Below, piece by piece: positions 1 to 6,777 of a stretch of DNA of 6,777 nucleotides. How positions within the stretch are numbered: position 1 is the first letter of the stretch; the number at the start of each line of letters is the position of its first letter. Source of the DNA: Spirochaetota bacterium (GTDB taxonomy: Bacteria > Spirochaetota > Leptospiria > Turneriellales > Turneriellaceae); assembly GCA_029561505.1 (NCBI GenBank), contig JAKQXK010000663.1, positions 1-6,777 on the forward strand, read 5' to 3'. Below the pieces are notes generated by a model. That model searched no databases and was not told where the DNA came from. It worked only from the letters and a program-made list of their open reading frames with translations. A program made the translations under genes and the position numbers.

Positions 1-1
1 C

Positions 2-1498
2 GGGTTTGATCCTCTCGCTTTCGTACGCTACCTCAAGACAATCGGAGAGATTCACGACTGTCGGGTGTTGCATTCATTTCCGCATGCTGAACCACAATTC
101 GATCCAGAGCTGCTCTATCTGGCGTTCGAAATAGTGCTCGAAAGCGAGAAGAGCGCGCAGCAGATAAAAGACGTATTCTCGCTCGCCGGCAACTTAGTTG
201 AAGTGACTGTGACTGGCGAAGCATTGGCAGAAACACCCGCCCCGAAAAGTACAACGCCGCAGGCAGAGGTCGCGACTGTTAAGGTCAGCGCCGAAGCAGA
301 CCAAAAAAAGAAAAATTATCTGCGCATCGAATCGGGCAGGCTCGATTCGCTTATCGATTCTATTGGCGAGCTCGTCATGACGGGAGCTGCCCTCAAGTCT
401 TTTCAGCCGGCCAGCGCCGACGAGCGCTATACGGACCAGATGTCTCTGCTCGAACGCCAGGTCGAAACCATGCGCGACTCGGCGATGTCGCTGCGCACAT
501 TCAGTCTCAGCGAAGTGTTTCGGCGGTTTGAACGCGTCGTGCGCGATGTCTCGGCAGAGGCCGGCAAGCAGGTTGAACTTGAGATTTTTGGCGGTGAGAC
601 CGAAATTGACAAGAATCTCATGGACGGCGTCTACGACCCGCTCGTACATATTATTCGTAACAGCATTGATCACGGCATCGAACCCGCCGAGGTGCGTGTT
701 GCCAAAGCAAAGCCCGCCGTCGGCAAAATCACCGTGCGCGCCGAACGAATGGCGGGTATGATCTACATTACCGTAGAAGATGACGGAGCAGGCCCGAACC
801 TGGCAAAAATTGAACAACGCGCGCGTGAGCGCGGTCTGCTGAAAGAAGGGCAGAACAGCGAGAAAGAGCTGATCGAAATGGTATTTCAGCCCGGATTTTC
901 GACCGCCGATGCGGTGACTTCGCTTTCAGGGCGAGGCGTCGGCATGGACGTCGTGCGCCAGAATGTCACCCGCTTGAACGGCAGCGTCACTATGGCTCGC
1001 AGCGCCCTAGGCGGTACCATTGTGTCGATTCGATTACCGCTGACGCTCGCGATTATCGACGGCCTTTTGGTGCAATCAGGAGCTAACAAGTACATTATTC
1101 CACTCGATCAGGTGGCCGAATGTGTCGATTACGCCGAATTCAATGGCAATGGAACAATAACCGGCATCTTCAATCTGCGCGACGAAGCGTTGCCCATCAT
1201 ATCTCTTGGCCGCTTGTTTCGCGAAGTCACGGCCGAGCCCCGTGTGGTTGTCGTGATCCAGAAGGGTGAGCTGCGCCGCGGGCTATTTATCGACAAACCG
1301 CTCGGTGAAATGCAGATCGTCGTCAAACCGATCGAAAATATTCCGGGCATTTCAAAGGTGTTTAACGGCGCCACCATTCTCGGTGATGGTCAGGTAGCGT
1401 TAATTCTCGACCTCACGAACCTGATTGAGTACGCACGCGAAGAAGCCGATAACATAAAGAAAGGATTAAAGCCAGAACTGGCGGAAAAATCATTATGA
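2..1498 (+). CDS. cheA: Chemotaxis histidine kinase CheA, 3' part (P2-like, P3, P4, P5)
   Basis: Cytoplasmic kinase that autophosphorylates under chemoreceptor control and passes phosphate to response regulators. The frame is open from the window edge, so the start and the P1 domain with its phospho-histidine are upstream; the GTG at 65 is internal, not a start. Domains in order: a P2-like segment at about 2-217 (DPLAF...LGEI...DPELLYL pattern); a Thr/Pro/Lys-rich linker to about 313; P3 dimerisation helices from about 314 ([20 protein letters not shown]); P4 ATPase with N box [10 protein letters not shown] (about 644-676), G1 box DDGAG (779-793), F box FQPGFST and G2 box GRGVGMDVV (929-955); and a P5 CheW-like domain from about 1066 to the end. 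No receiver domain is fused at the C terminus, so it is not a CheA-CheY hybrid. The stop overlaps the receptor start in an ATGA, indicating translational coupling. The P2 label is the least certain part; the family call is firm. Confidence 0.97.
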   Translation, partial: GFDPLAFVRYLKTIGEIHDCRVLHSFPHAEPQFDPELLYLAFEIVLESEKSAQQIKDVFSLAGNLVEVTVTGEALAETPAPKSTTPQAEVATVKVSAEADQKKKNYLRIESGRLDSLIDSIGELVMTGAALKSFQPASADERYTDQMSLLERQVETMRDSAMSLRTFSLSEVFRRFERVVRDVSAEAGKQVELEIFGGETEIDKNLMDGVYDPLVHIIRNSIDHGIEPAEVRVAKAKPAVGKITVRAERMAGMIYITVEDDGAGPNLAKIEQRARERGLLKEGQNSEKELIEMVFQPGFSTADAVTSLSGRGVGMDVVRQNVTRLNGSVTMARSALGGTIVSIRLPLTLAIIDGLLVQSGANKYIIPLDQVAECVDYAEFNGNGTITGIFNLRDEALPIISLGRLFREVTAEPRVVVVIQKGELRRGLFIDKPLGEMQIVVKPIENIPGISKVFNGATILGDGQVALILDLTNLIEYAREEADNIKKGLKPELAEKSL

Positions 1499-3651
1499 AC
1501 GCTGTGAAAAATGCATTGGGCAGTCTGAAGATACGCACCAAACTCTTAGTCATTTTGGCCGCCATGATGGTGCCGATCATCACGCTGATGGTCGGCTATT
1601 ATTTTCAACTTGGTGAAAACCTCGGGTTGGCAGACCACGAATACCGTGGAGCTCAGTTTCAAAGCCATGTTTTCCCGCTGCTCGACAGTGCACAGAAGCG
1701 TCGCCTGGCGCTGATCCGCGCCCTGGACGGTAATTCAGGGTCGCGTCTCGACGCCGCTGCTTTGACCGCAGAAATGCAGAAACACGCCGCCGAAGCCGAC
1801 GCAGTATTTCAGGTGAACGCTGCGCTATTGCAGAACGCTGACAAATGGGGTGAAATCCGCAAGCTTGTTGCAACCGAATCTTCGACTTTTTCGGCCTTGT
1901 CAGCGCGTGAAATACGAGCCTGGCATGCCAATCTCAGCAGAAAAATAATCGACCTGAATGCCTCTATCTGCGACACCTCTGAGCTGACGCTAGACCCCTC
2001 GATCGATACGTATTATATGATGTTTCTCACCTGCCAGCTGTTTGGCGAGCAGATCGATATGATTATCGAAAGCCGGGGCATCGCCGACCAGGTGCTGACC
2101 GAAAGGCGCATTACAGCCGAAATGCGCGAAGATCTGCAACGCCACGCGGGGCTGCTGCAATGGACCGGAAAGGATATTGTCAACAGTTACAAGAAAATTA
2201 TCGACTACAGTCAGGGCCAGAAGAACCAGAGTCTCGTCGAGTGGAGCCAGGAAAAAATCAAACGTTCGAACGAAAGCCGCGAGGCGATTGTGGCAATGAT
2301 CAACCGCGATATTCTTAAGGCCGCTGCGATAACCGCATCGGCCAGCGATTTTCGCAGCTTGCTCTATCAGCATTCCGAAACTTACGTTCAGCTCGCCAAA
2401 CAAACGGTAGACCAGCTGAGCAACCTGCTCAAACAACGCGTCGAACAATACAATTTCAAGAAATGGCGTAATTACGCGTTCGCGATTGCAGGCATACTCA
2501 TCGCTATTGCGATTGCGTTATACATCACGGGCATGATCACATCACCCATTCGCAAGGCTGTCGTGAATGCCCATAAGATCGCCGAAGGTGACCTCAGTGT
2601 CACTTATCTGCAGCATGAACTCAGCGGTGATGAGACTGCAGAATTGAACGCAGCCATGGCGAATATGGCGGCAGCTCTCGGCCAGCACGCAGAAGTTGCC
2701 CGCGAAATTGCCGGCGGCAATCTTGACGTTCAGGTGGTGCCTAAGTCAGCTGAAGACCGGCTCGGGCACGCCCTTAAAACCATGACGTTAAAGCTCAAAG
2801 ACGCCGTCGGCGAAGTACAGGCGAATGCTGAACAATTACAGGCAGTCTCAGAGCAGCTGAACAGTACCGCGCAGGGCATCAGCCAGGGGGCATCGATTCA
2901 ATCTGCTTCTGTTGAACAGACGAGTGCATCGCTTGAAGAAATCGCTTCGATTATTTCAGCTTCGAGCGAGAACGCGAAAGCAACCGAATCGATGGCTGTC
3001 GAAACGTCTGACTCGGCAGAACAGGGTGGCAAAGTATTGGTTGCAACCGTCGCAGCAATGAATGCGATTTCAGAAAAAGTCAGCATCATCGAAAACATCG
3101 CTTACCAAACTAATCTTCTGGCGCTGAACGCCGCCATCGAAGCCGCCCGGGCGGGCGAACATGGGCGGGGTTTTTCGGTCGTCGCCGCAGAGGTCAGAAA
3201 GCTCGCCGAAAAGAGCCAGGCGGCCGCACAAGAGATTGGCAACTTCGCGGTCAGTTCGCGTGAAATTGCGCAGCAAGCAGGAAAAATCTTCGGCGACATT
3301 CTGCCCCGCATTCGCCAGACAGCGACGCTCACGCAAGAGATCTCTGCGTCTGCGATTCAGCAAAAATCTGGCGTCGACCAGGTAAACGTCGCGTTGCAGC
3401 AGCTCAACGAAGTCATACAGAGCAATGCTGCGGCCTCTGAAGAGATGGCAGGCACCGTTGAAGAGCTTTCAGGTCAGGCAGATGCGCTGACGTCTGCGAT
3501 TCGCTATTTTCGCATAGCGGGAATCTCTCACGCCGCACAAAGCTACACGGCGCCGGCCCTGCAACCCGGTTATCGCCCGCAAACACGCCCGGCGCATGAA
3601 ATCAAACCCCTTGAACCCCACTCAGGACGGGGCGATTTTGTCAAATTCTGA
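1495..3651 (+). CDS. Methyl-accepting chemotaxis protein, periplasmic sensor, tandem HAMP, 34H-type, with CheR tether
   Basis: Membrane chemoreceptor of 718 aa that senses a signal outside the inner membrane and controls CheA. TM1 is about residues 17-37 and TM2 about 328-348. They enclose a mostly helical sensor of about 290 residues with a [12 protein letters not shown] motif (165-176); the ligand is unknown. HAMP1 follows (about 349-395, Pro351), then a second HAMP-like unit (about 396-438, AGGNLDV). The signalling hairpin has the tip [20 protein letters not shown] (535-554). Against E. coli Tsr, recalled from memory, each arm lacks one heptad, which fits class 34H. Candidate methylation pairs are E474/Q475, E481/E482, E649/E650 and E656/E657. 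After the helix ends near 675 there is a Pro-rich flexible tail finishing in DFVKF, matching the aromatic-x-x-aromatic pentapeptide that recruits CheR. ATG 1495 is preceded by a GCGGAA ribosome site 9 bases away and overlaps the cheA stop. Confidence 0.97.
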   Translation: MNAVKNALGSLKIRTKLLVILAAMMVPIITLMVGYYFQLGENLGLADHEYRGAQFQSHVFPLLDSAQKRRLALIRALDGNSGSRLDAAALTAEMQKHAAEADAVFQVNAALLQNADKWGEIRKLVATESSTFSALSAREIRAWHANLSRKIIDLNASICDTSELTLDPSIDTYYMMFLTCQLFGEQIDMIIESRGIADQVLTERRITAEMREDLQRHAGLLQWTGKDIVNSYKKIIDYSQGQKNQSLVEWSQEKIKRSNESREAIVAMINRDILKAAAITASASDFRSLLYQHSETYVQLAKQTVDQLSNLLKQRVEQYNFKKWRNYAFAIAGILIAIAIALYITGMITSPIRKAVVNAHKIAEGDLSVTYLQHELSGDETAELNAAMANMAAALGQHAEVAREIAGGNLDVQVVPKSAEDRLGHALKTMTLKLKDAVGEVQANAEQLQAVSEQLNSTAQGISQGASIQSASVEQTSASLEEIASIISASSENAKATESMAVETSDSAEQGGKVLVATVAAMNAISEKVSIIENIAYQTNLLALNAAIEAARAGEHGRGFSVVAAEVRKLAEKSQAAAQEIGNFAVSSREIAQQAGKIFGDILPRIRQTATLTQEISASAIQQKSGVDQVNVALQQLNEVIQSNAAASEEMAGTVEELSGQADALTSAIRYFRIAGISHAAQSYTAPALQPGYRPQTRPAHEIKPLEPHSGRGDFVKF

Positions 3652-4096
3652 GCATCAATACCTGCTCTTGAAGAGTGCTGAAGTTTTTTTCGCACTCCCG
3701 ATACTGTCGGTGCGTGAAATTCTTGAACCGTCTGAAATTACACGGGTGCCAATGGCGCCTTCGTGGCTTTTGGGTCTCGCAAATCTGCGCGGCCAGGTTT
3801 TGCCCGTCATCGACCTCTCAGCGCGGCTTGGTATTCAACGGCAAGAACCAGCGCCACGACCGGTCTTGATTGTTGTCGACATTGTTATGCGCCAGGGCAC
3901 CTTTCAGCGCGGCCTCATCATTGATTCTGTGGGGGGTATCACCGACGCAGAAGAAGACCAGATCAGGCCCTATGACGATGTCGGAGTTACCATTGCCACG
4001 GAATATATCCGCGGTTTGCTGCCCGTTGCACCACACTTCGCGATTCTGCTCGACCTGGAACGTGTGTTCGCAGCAACGCAAGAAATTGTTACCTGA
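3596..4096 (+). CDS. cheW: CheW chemotaxis adaptor (start ambiguous: ATG 3596 or TTG 3638)
   Basis: Small cytoplasmic coupling protein that links receptor tips to the P5 domain of CheA. From ATG 3596 it is 166 aa. The fold begins at [16 protein letters not shown] (21-36) and carries the family hallmark [18 protein letters not shown] (57-74), including the conserved Arg65, with IDSV and LLDLERVF later; length is normal for a single-domain CheW. ATG 3596 would overlap the receptor gene by 56 bases and has no purine-rich site before it. TTG 3638 gives 152 aa, overlaps by only 14 bases and follows an AGGA at 3624-3627 (10-base spacing). Both start before the conserved fold, so function is unaffected. 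The overlap with the receptor gene implies co-translation and matched dosage. Family call is secure; the start is not. Confidence 0.95.
   Translation: MKSNPLNPTQDGAILSNSEHQYLLLKSAEVFFALPILSVREILEPSEITRVPMAPSWLLGLANLRGQVLPVIDLSARLGIQRQEPAPRPVLIVVDIVMRQGTFQRGLIIDSVGGITDAEEDQIRPYDDVGVTIATEYIRGLLPVAPHFAILLDLERVFAATQEIVT
3624..3627 (+). promoter_or_regulatory. Candidate ribosome binding site for the shorter cheW start
   Basis: AGGA lies inside the 3' end of the receptor gene, 10 bases before the in-frame TTG at 3638. Nothing comparable precedes ATG 3596, where the upstream bases are C-rich. This supports the later start but does not prove it, since TTG is a rarer start codon. Confidence 0.35.
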
Positions 4097-4167
4097 CGGT
4101 TGCGGTTGTTGCGTAGTCCCTTGACGCCACGCGTGTCGCTCAATTTTCTGATACTTCTTAATCTATC

Positions 4168-4171
4168 GGAG
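4168..4171 (+). promoter_or_regulatory. Ribosome binding site of cheB
   Basis: GGAG sits 4 bases before ATG 4176, within a nine-base string CGGAGTAGC (4167-4175) that recurs exactly before the next gene. It supports ATG 4176 as the start; the encoded protein opens with a normal receiver strand (IGVFIIDD). Confidence 0.6.
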
Positions 4172-4175
4172 TAGC

Positions 4176-5252
4176 ATGAATAACATTGGCGTGTTTATTA
4201 TCGATGATTCAGCTCTGGTGAGGCGATCGCTGACAGACCTGTTTTCGTCTGAACCTGGCTTCACCGTCATCGGGTCTGCCGATGACCCCATCAATGGCGA
4301 ACGCAAAATGCAGAGCGCGTGGCCCGACGTGATATTTCTCGATATCGAAATGCCCAGAATGGATGGATTAACTTTCTTAGCGAAGCTGATGCGCGAACGG
4401 CCCACGCCCGTGGTGATTTGCTCATCTCTCGCTGGTAAGAGTCAGCAGACAACGGTAAAGGCATTCGCGCTCGGGGCCGTCGAAGTTATTGCGAAGCCAG
4501 AACTGGGCATCACCGATTTTTTTCTCAATGCCCGACCGGCCTTCGTCGCCGCTGCGGTATCGGCAGCTCAAGCGAAACTAAAGACACTCACCGCGACGCT
4601 GAACCCTGCGCCTGTGCAGCCACAGGCGCCAAAGCAGCCAACGCCGCCGGTGGCAAATTCAGCGATCGACGCAGTCATTGCCATGGGGGCATCGACAGGG
4701 GGGCCGCAGGCAATCGAATACCTGTTACGGCAGCTCGACGCGACAACTATGCCAATCGCGATCACGCAACACATGCCTGAAAACTTCACGCGCGCGTTTG
4801 CGCGCCGGCTCGACGAACTTATGCCAATTGCGGTCAAAGAGGCCGAAAACGGTGACAGCCTGGTGCGGGGGCGCGTGCTGATTGCTCCGGGTGGCAGGCA
4901 CATGCGCTTGAAGAGAATAAGCGCGGGCTTGACTGTCGAACTGGTCGATGGTCCGCCCGTCAACCGGCACAAGCCTTCGGTCGATGTGCTCTTTCGATCA
5001 GTCGTCGAGGCCGCGCCAGACGCAGCCCTCGGTGTGCTGCTTACAGGTATGGGTGACGACGGGGCGCGCGGCCTTCTCGAAATGCGCGGGCGCGGGTATG
5101 CGACGATAGCGCAAGACGAGGCATCGTCCGTCGTGTTCGGTATGCCTATGACTGCGATTAAGCTCGGCGCGGTCGACAATCAGGGAATCATAGCACTCGA
5201 TAAAATTGGTGATGCACTAAAGGCTTTTTCTGCCCAGCGGAGATTGGCCTGA
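4176..5252 (+). CDS. cheB: Chemotaxis response regulator protein-glutamate methylesterase CheB
   Basis: Cytoplasmic enzyme of 358 aa that removes methyl esters from receptor glutamates (and deamidates glutamines) when phosphorylated by CheA, giving adaptation. The receiver domain (about 1-120) has the acidic pair D10/D11, phosphoacceptor D56 in FLDIEMPRMDG, S83/S84 at the switch position, and K107 in AKPE. A Pro/Gln/Ala-rich linker (about 143-161) leads to the esterase domain with catalytic triad Ser173 (GASTGG), His199 (TQHMP) and Asp295 (GMGDDGA). All residues needed for activity are present and length is normal. It follows cheW after a 79-base gap, so it may have its own weak promoter, although the shared strand and pathway argue for the same operon. 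Its natural partner CheR is not in the window. Target is presumably the adjacent receptor (inference). Confidence 0.98.
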   Translation: MNNIGVFIIDDSALVRRSLTDLFSSEPGFTVIGSADDPINGERKMQSAWPDVIFLDIEMPRMDGLTFLAKLMRERPTPVVICSSLAGKSQQTTVKAFALGAVEVIAKPELGITDFFLNARPAFVAAAVSAAQAKLKTLTATLNPAPVQPQAPKQPTPPVANSAIDAVIAMGASTGGPQAIEYLLRQLDATTMPIAITQHMPENFTRAFARRLDELMPIAVKEAENGDSLVRGRVLIAPGGRHMRLKRISAGLTVELVDGPPVNRHKPSVDVLFRSVVEAAPDAALGVLLTGMGDDGARGLLEMRGRGYATIAQDEASSVVFGMPMTAIKLGAVDNQGIIALDKIGDALKAFSAQRRLA

Positions 5253-5265
5253 ATCTTGCTGTAAC

Positions 5266-5269
5266 GGAG
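5266..5269 (+). promoter_or_regulatory. Ribosome binding site of the REC-cyclase gene
   Basis: GGAG lies 6 bases before ATG 5276, in the same CGGAGTAGC string (5265-5273) seen before cheB. It supports ATG 5276, from which the protein begins directly with a receiver domain (VKILVIEDS). Confidence 0.65.
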
Positions 5270-5275
5270 TAGCGC

Positions 5276-6361
5276 ATGCAACAGAACAAAGTCAAAATTC
5301 TGGTGATCGAAGACAGCCCGACTATTGCGGTTGTACAGACGATGCTGCTCGAAAAAAGCGGATACGATGCGAAGCACGCTGAAACCGGAGCGCTCGGTTT
5401 GCAGCTCATTGAAGAATGGCAGCCCGATGTGCTCGTTCTTGATATCATGTTGCCTGACACTGACGGCATTTCGATTCTGAAAAAAATCAATACCTGGCAG
5501 CCGCACCTCAGGCCAGACACGATTGTCCTTTCAGGGCATGATAATCCCGAAATTACTTTTGAATCTCTGCGCCAGGGCGCGGTAGACTTCATTCGAAAGC
5601 CCTTTCATCATGAAGAATACCTGCTGCGCATTTCGGCCGTTGTGACGTTGCGCACTTACCGCCAGTCGAACGAAGCTCTGCAGGCCCAACTCGAGGGCGA
5701 TCTGAGAAAGCTCAGCCGGTATTTCTCAAAAGATCTGATACACGCAATTCTCGATGGTAGCGTCGCCACTGACCCAGGTGGCGAAACAATGACTGCCACG
5801 TTTCTCATGTTCGACCTGCGCAACTCGACCGGCCTCGCCGAGCGCATGGGGCCCACCGAATTTTTTCAGTTTCTCAGTGCCTTCTTCGCCGATCTGAGTG
5901 ATCTTATCTACAGTTGCAACGGCGCCATCAACAAATTCACGGGAGACGGTTTTCTGGTCACATTTGGCCTAAGAAACTATTCAGAGAAATCGACACTCGA
6001 TGCCCTGACGTGTGCCATGAAGATGCGCGCGCACATCGCAATGCTCAATGAGAACCAGCCCGCCTCTGGAAGCCCCGCCATAGGTTTTGGCATCGGCATC
6101 ACCACGGGTGAAGTATTTGCCGGCAATATCGGCAACGTGCACAAGCTTGAATATACGATTCTGGGCGATGCCGTGAATCTATGCGCCCGCCTTGAGGCCA
6201 TGACCAAGAATGCTCAAGTTGATATTTTGATAGACGAAACGACCCGCAAAATCGCCGGCACTCAGCTCAAGGTCAAGAAATTGCAGACGAACACTGTACG
6301 CGGAAAATCTGAAGAAGTCGTTATCTACTTTCCTGAAGAATTCGACCGACAAAATACCTGA
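5276..6361 (+). CDS. Response regulator-class III (IIIb-type) adenylate cyclase fusion
   Basis: Soluble 361-aa protein predicted to make cAMP from ATP under control of a phosphorylated receiver. Receiver (about 5-122): acidic pair E12/D13, phosphoacceptor D56 (VLDIMLPDTDG), S86 and K108 (RKPF). A short helical, probably coiled-coil linker (about 125-150) ends in SRYFSKDLI, a segment I know to precede many cyclase domains. Cyclase domain (about 170-350): metal-binding D180 (FDLRNSTGLAE) and D224 (FTGDG), adenine-selecting K220 (INKFTGD) and T294 (LEYTILGD), and transition-state residues N301 and R305 (VNLCARLE). Lys plus Thr fits ATP rather than GTP, and Thr in place of the usual Asp marks subclass IIIb. 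The active site is complete, and as a homodimer it would have two sites. It sits 23 bases after cheB as the last gene of the che set, so the upstream CheA is its likely kinase (inference). Guanylate cyclase is unlikely because Glu/Cys specificity residues are absent. Confidence 0.94.
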   Translation: MQQNKVKILVIEDSPTIAVVQTMLLEKSGYDAKHAETGALGLQLIEEWQPDVLVLDIMLPDTDGISILKKINTWQPHLRPDTIVLSGHDNPEITFESLRQGAVDFIRKPFHHEEYLLRISAVVTLRTYRQSNEALQAQLEGDLRKLSRYFSKDLIHAILDGSVATDPGGETMTATFLMFDLRNSTGLAERMGPTEFFQFLSAFFADLSDLIYSCNGAINKFTGDGFLVTFGLRNYSEKSTLDALTCAMKMRAHIAMLNENQPASGSPAIGFGIGITTGEVFAGNIGNVHKLEYTILGDAVNLCARLEAMTKNAQVDILIDETTRKIAGTQLKVKKLQTNTVRGKSEEVVIYFPEEFDRQNT

Positions 6362-6366
6362 GGCCA

Positions 6367-6402
6367 TGCCCTCATGTCTGGGGCACCAGCCTCTGGTTTG
6401 CC
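6367..6402. terminator. Weak hairpin(s) in the convergent intergenic spacer
   Basis: Two mutually exclusive stems can be drawn. One pairs 6367-6372 with 6380-6385 (TGCCCT/GGGGCA, one G-T pair, 7-base loop). The other pairs 6382-6389 with 6393-6402 (GGCACCAG, CCT loop, two-base bulge). Neither is followed by a real T run on either strand (only TTTG on +), so an intrinsic terminator is not convincing. The location between two converging genes is what makes the call worth recording. Confidence 0.25.
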
Positions 6403-6421
6403 GTCCGTTCGGTTCTAACGC

Positions 6422-6777
6422 TTAAGCGCTCTTGGCTGCCGCCAGAGCTTTGTCATAATCGGGTTCACTGCCGACTTCTGCCACCTGCTCGGTATAAACA
6501 ACTTTGCCGTTGGCATCTGTCACCACAACCGCGCGTGATAACAAACCTTCGAGCGGGCCGTCGGTAAAAGTGAGCCCCCAGGTTTTTCCGAAGCTTTTGT
6601 CTCTCAGATCAGAAGTAGCTACCACATTATTGATACCTTCGGCGCCGCAGAAGCGCTTGAGCGCAAAGGGCAGGTCTGCTGAAACGCATACGATAGTAGT
6701 GTTTTCTACTGCAGCGGCCTGCTCATTGAACTTGCGTACCGAAGTGGCGCAGGTGGCCGTGTCGATGCTCGGGAAAA
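6422..6777 (-). CDS. tpx: Thiol peroxidase Tpx (atypical 2-Cys peroxiredoxin), C-terminal part
   Basis: Thioredoxin-dependent peroxidase that reduces hydrogen peroxide and alkyl hydroperoxides. The frame runs off the window edge; 118 residues plus the stop-adjacent end are visible, and about 50 N-terminal residues are missing compared with the E. coli protein of about 168 aa. Visible motifs: PSIDTATC with the peroxidatic Cys (codon at 6749-6751) fitting PxxxTxxC; SVRKFNE; CVSADLPFA; RFCGAEG with the resolving Cys (codon 6647-6649); DGPLEGLLSRAVVV; and the C-terminal EPDYDKALAAAK. The cysteine pair and spacing match the Tpx subfamily rather than AhpC or BCP. The GTG at 6623-6625 is internal, not a start. 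It converges on the che operon and has no evident functional link to it. Its promoter lies outside the window. Confidence 0.97.
   Translation of the reverse strand, partial: FPSIDTATCATSVRKFNEQAAAVENTTIVCVSADLPFALKRFCGAEGINNVVATSDLRDKSFGKTWGLTFTDGPLEGLLSRAVVVTDANGKVVYTEQVAEVGSEPDYDKALAAAKSA

Noticed and set aside
194..817. Long open frame on the - strand (207 codons) opposite cheA.
   Set aside because: It lies opposite conserved P3/P4 codons of CheA and resembles no family; a shadow of coding bias.
4128..4135. Eight-base palindrome CACGCGTG in the cheW-cheB gap.
   Set aside because: Single short palindrome with no second copy or recognisable operator arrangement.
4121..4155. Possible sigma-70 promoter before cheB: TTGACG at 4121-4126 with GATACT at 4150-4155.
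   Set aside because: The -35-like box is good, but the spacing to the only decent -10-like box is 23 bases, and the hexamer at the proper distance (4144-4149, TTTTCT) matches poorly. Not enough to annotate a promoter.
4568..5179. Long open frame on the - strand (203 codons) opposite cheB.
   Set aside because: It is antisense to a fully conserved CheB with intact catalytic residues, has a Ser/Arg/Ala-rich low-complexity translation, and no recognisable domain.
6419..6428. Perfect ten-base palindrome CGCTTAAGCG overlapping the tpx stop codon.
   Set aside because: Too short, leaves no loop if folded, and occurs once. Most likely chance around the TAA stop.
1..6777. Search for CRISPR arrays, tRNA/rRNA genes, insertion sequences, attachment sites or other mobile elements.
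   Set aside because: No repeated spaced units, no terminal inverted repeats, no transposase or integrase motifs, and almost all bases lie in conserved genes.

Overview
This is a bacterial chromosomal window, gene-dense and slightly GC-rich by eye. It holds a chemosensory operon on the + strand facing a thiol peroxidase gene on the - strand. The organism cannot be fixed from six protein genes. The gene content and the REC-cyclase architecture, which I know to be common in Leptospiraceae, make a free-living spirochaete (Turneriella/Leptonema type) a reasonable guess. That is inference with low confidence; a proteobacterial host is not excluded.

Layout. Positions 2-1498 are the 3' part of a CheA histidine kinase, whose N-terminal phosphotransfer (P1) domain lies upstream of the window. 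Positions 1495-3651 are a two-TM chemoreceptor with tandem HAMP domains, a 34-heptad-type signalling hairpin and a C-terminal pentapeptide tether. A CheW adaptor starts inside the receptor gene (3596 or 3638) and ends at 4096. After a 79-base gap comes CheB methylesterase (4176-5252), then, after 23 bases, a response regulator fused to a class III adenylate cyclase (5276-6361). A 60-base convergent spacer with a weak hairpin (6362-6421) separates this from the 3' part of tpx (6422-6777, - strand). No stretch over 300 bases lacks a gene.

How the genes work together (inference). The receptor, CheW and CheA would form a signalling array. CheB would adjust receptor methylation, opposed by a CheR that is not in the window. 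The last gene, where a Wsp-type system would have its REC-GGDEF output, is a REC-adenylate cyclase with all catalytic residues visible. The parsimonious reading is a chemosensory pathway whose output is cAMP rather than, or as well as, flagellar switching. No stand-alone CheY, CheR, CheC, CheD or CheZ is visible here.
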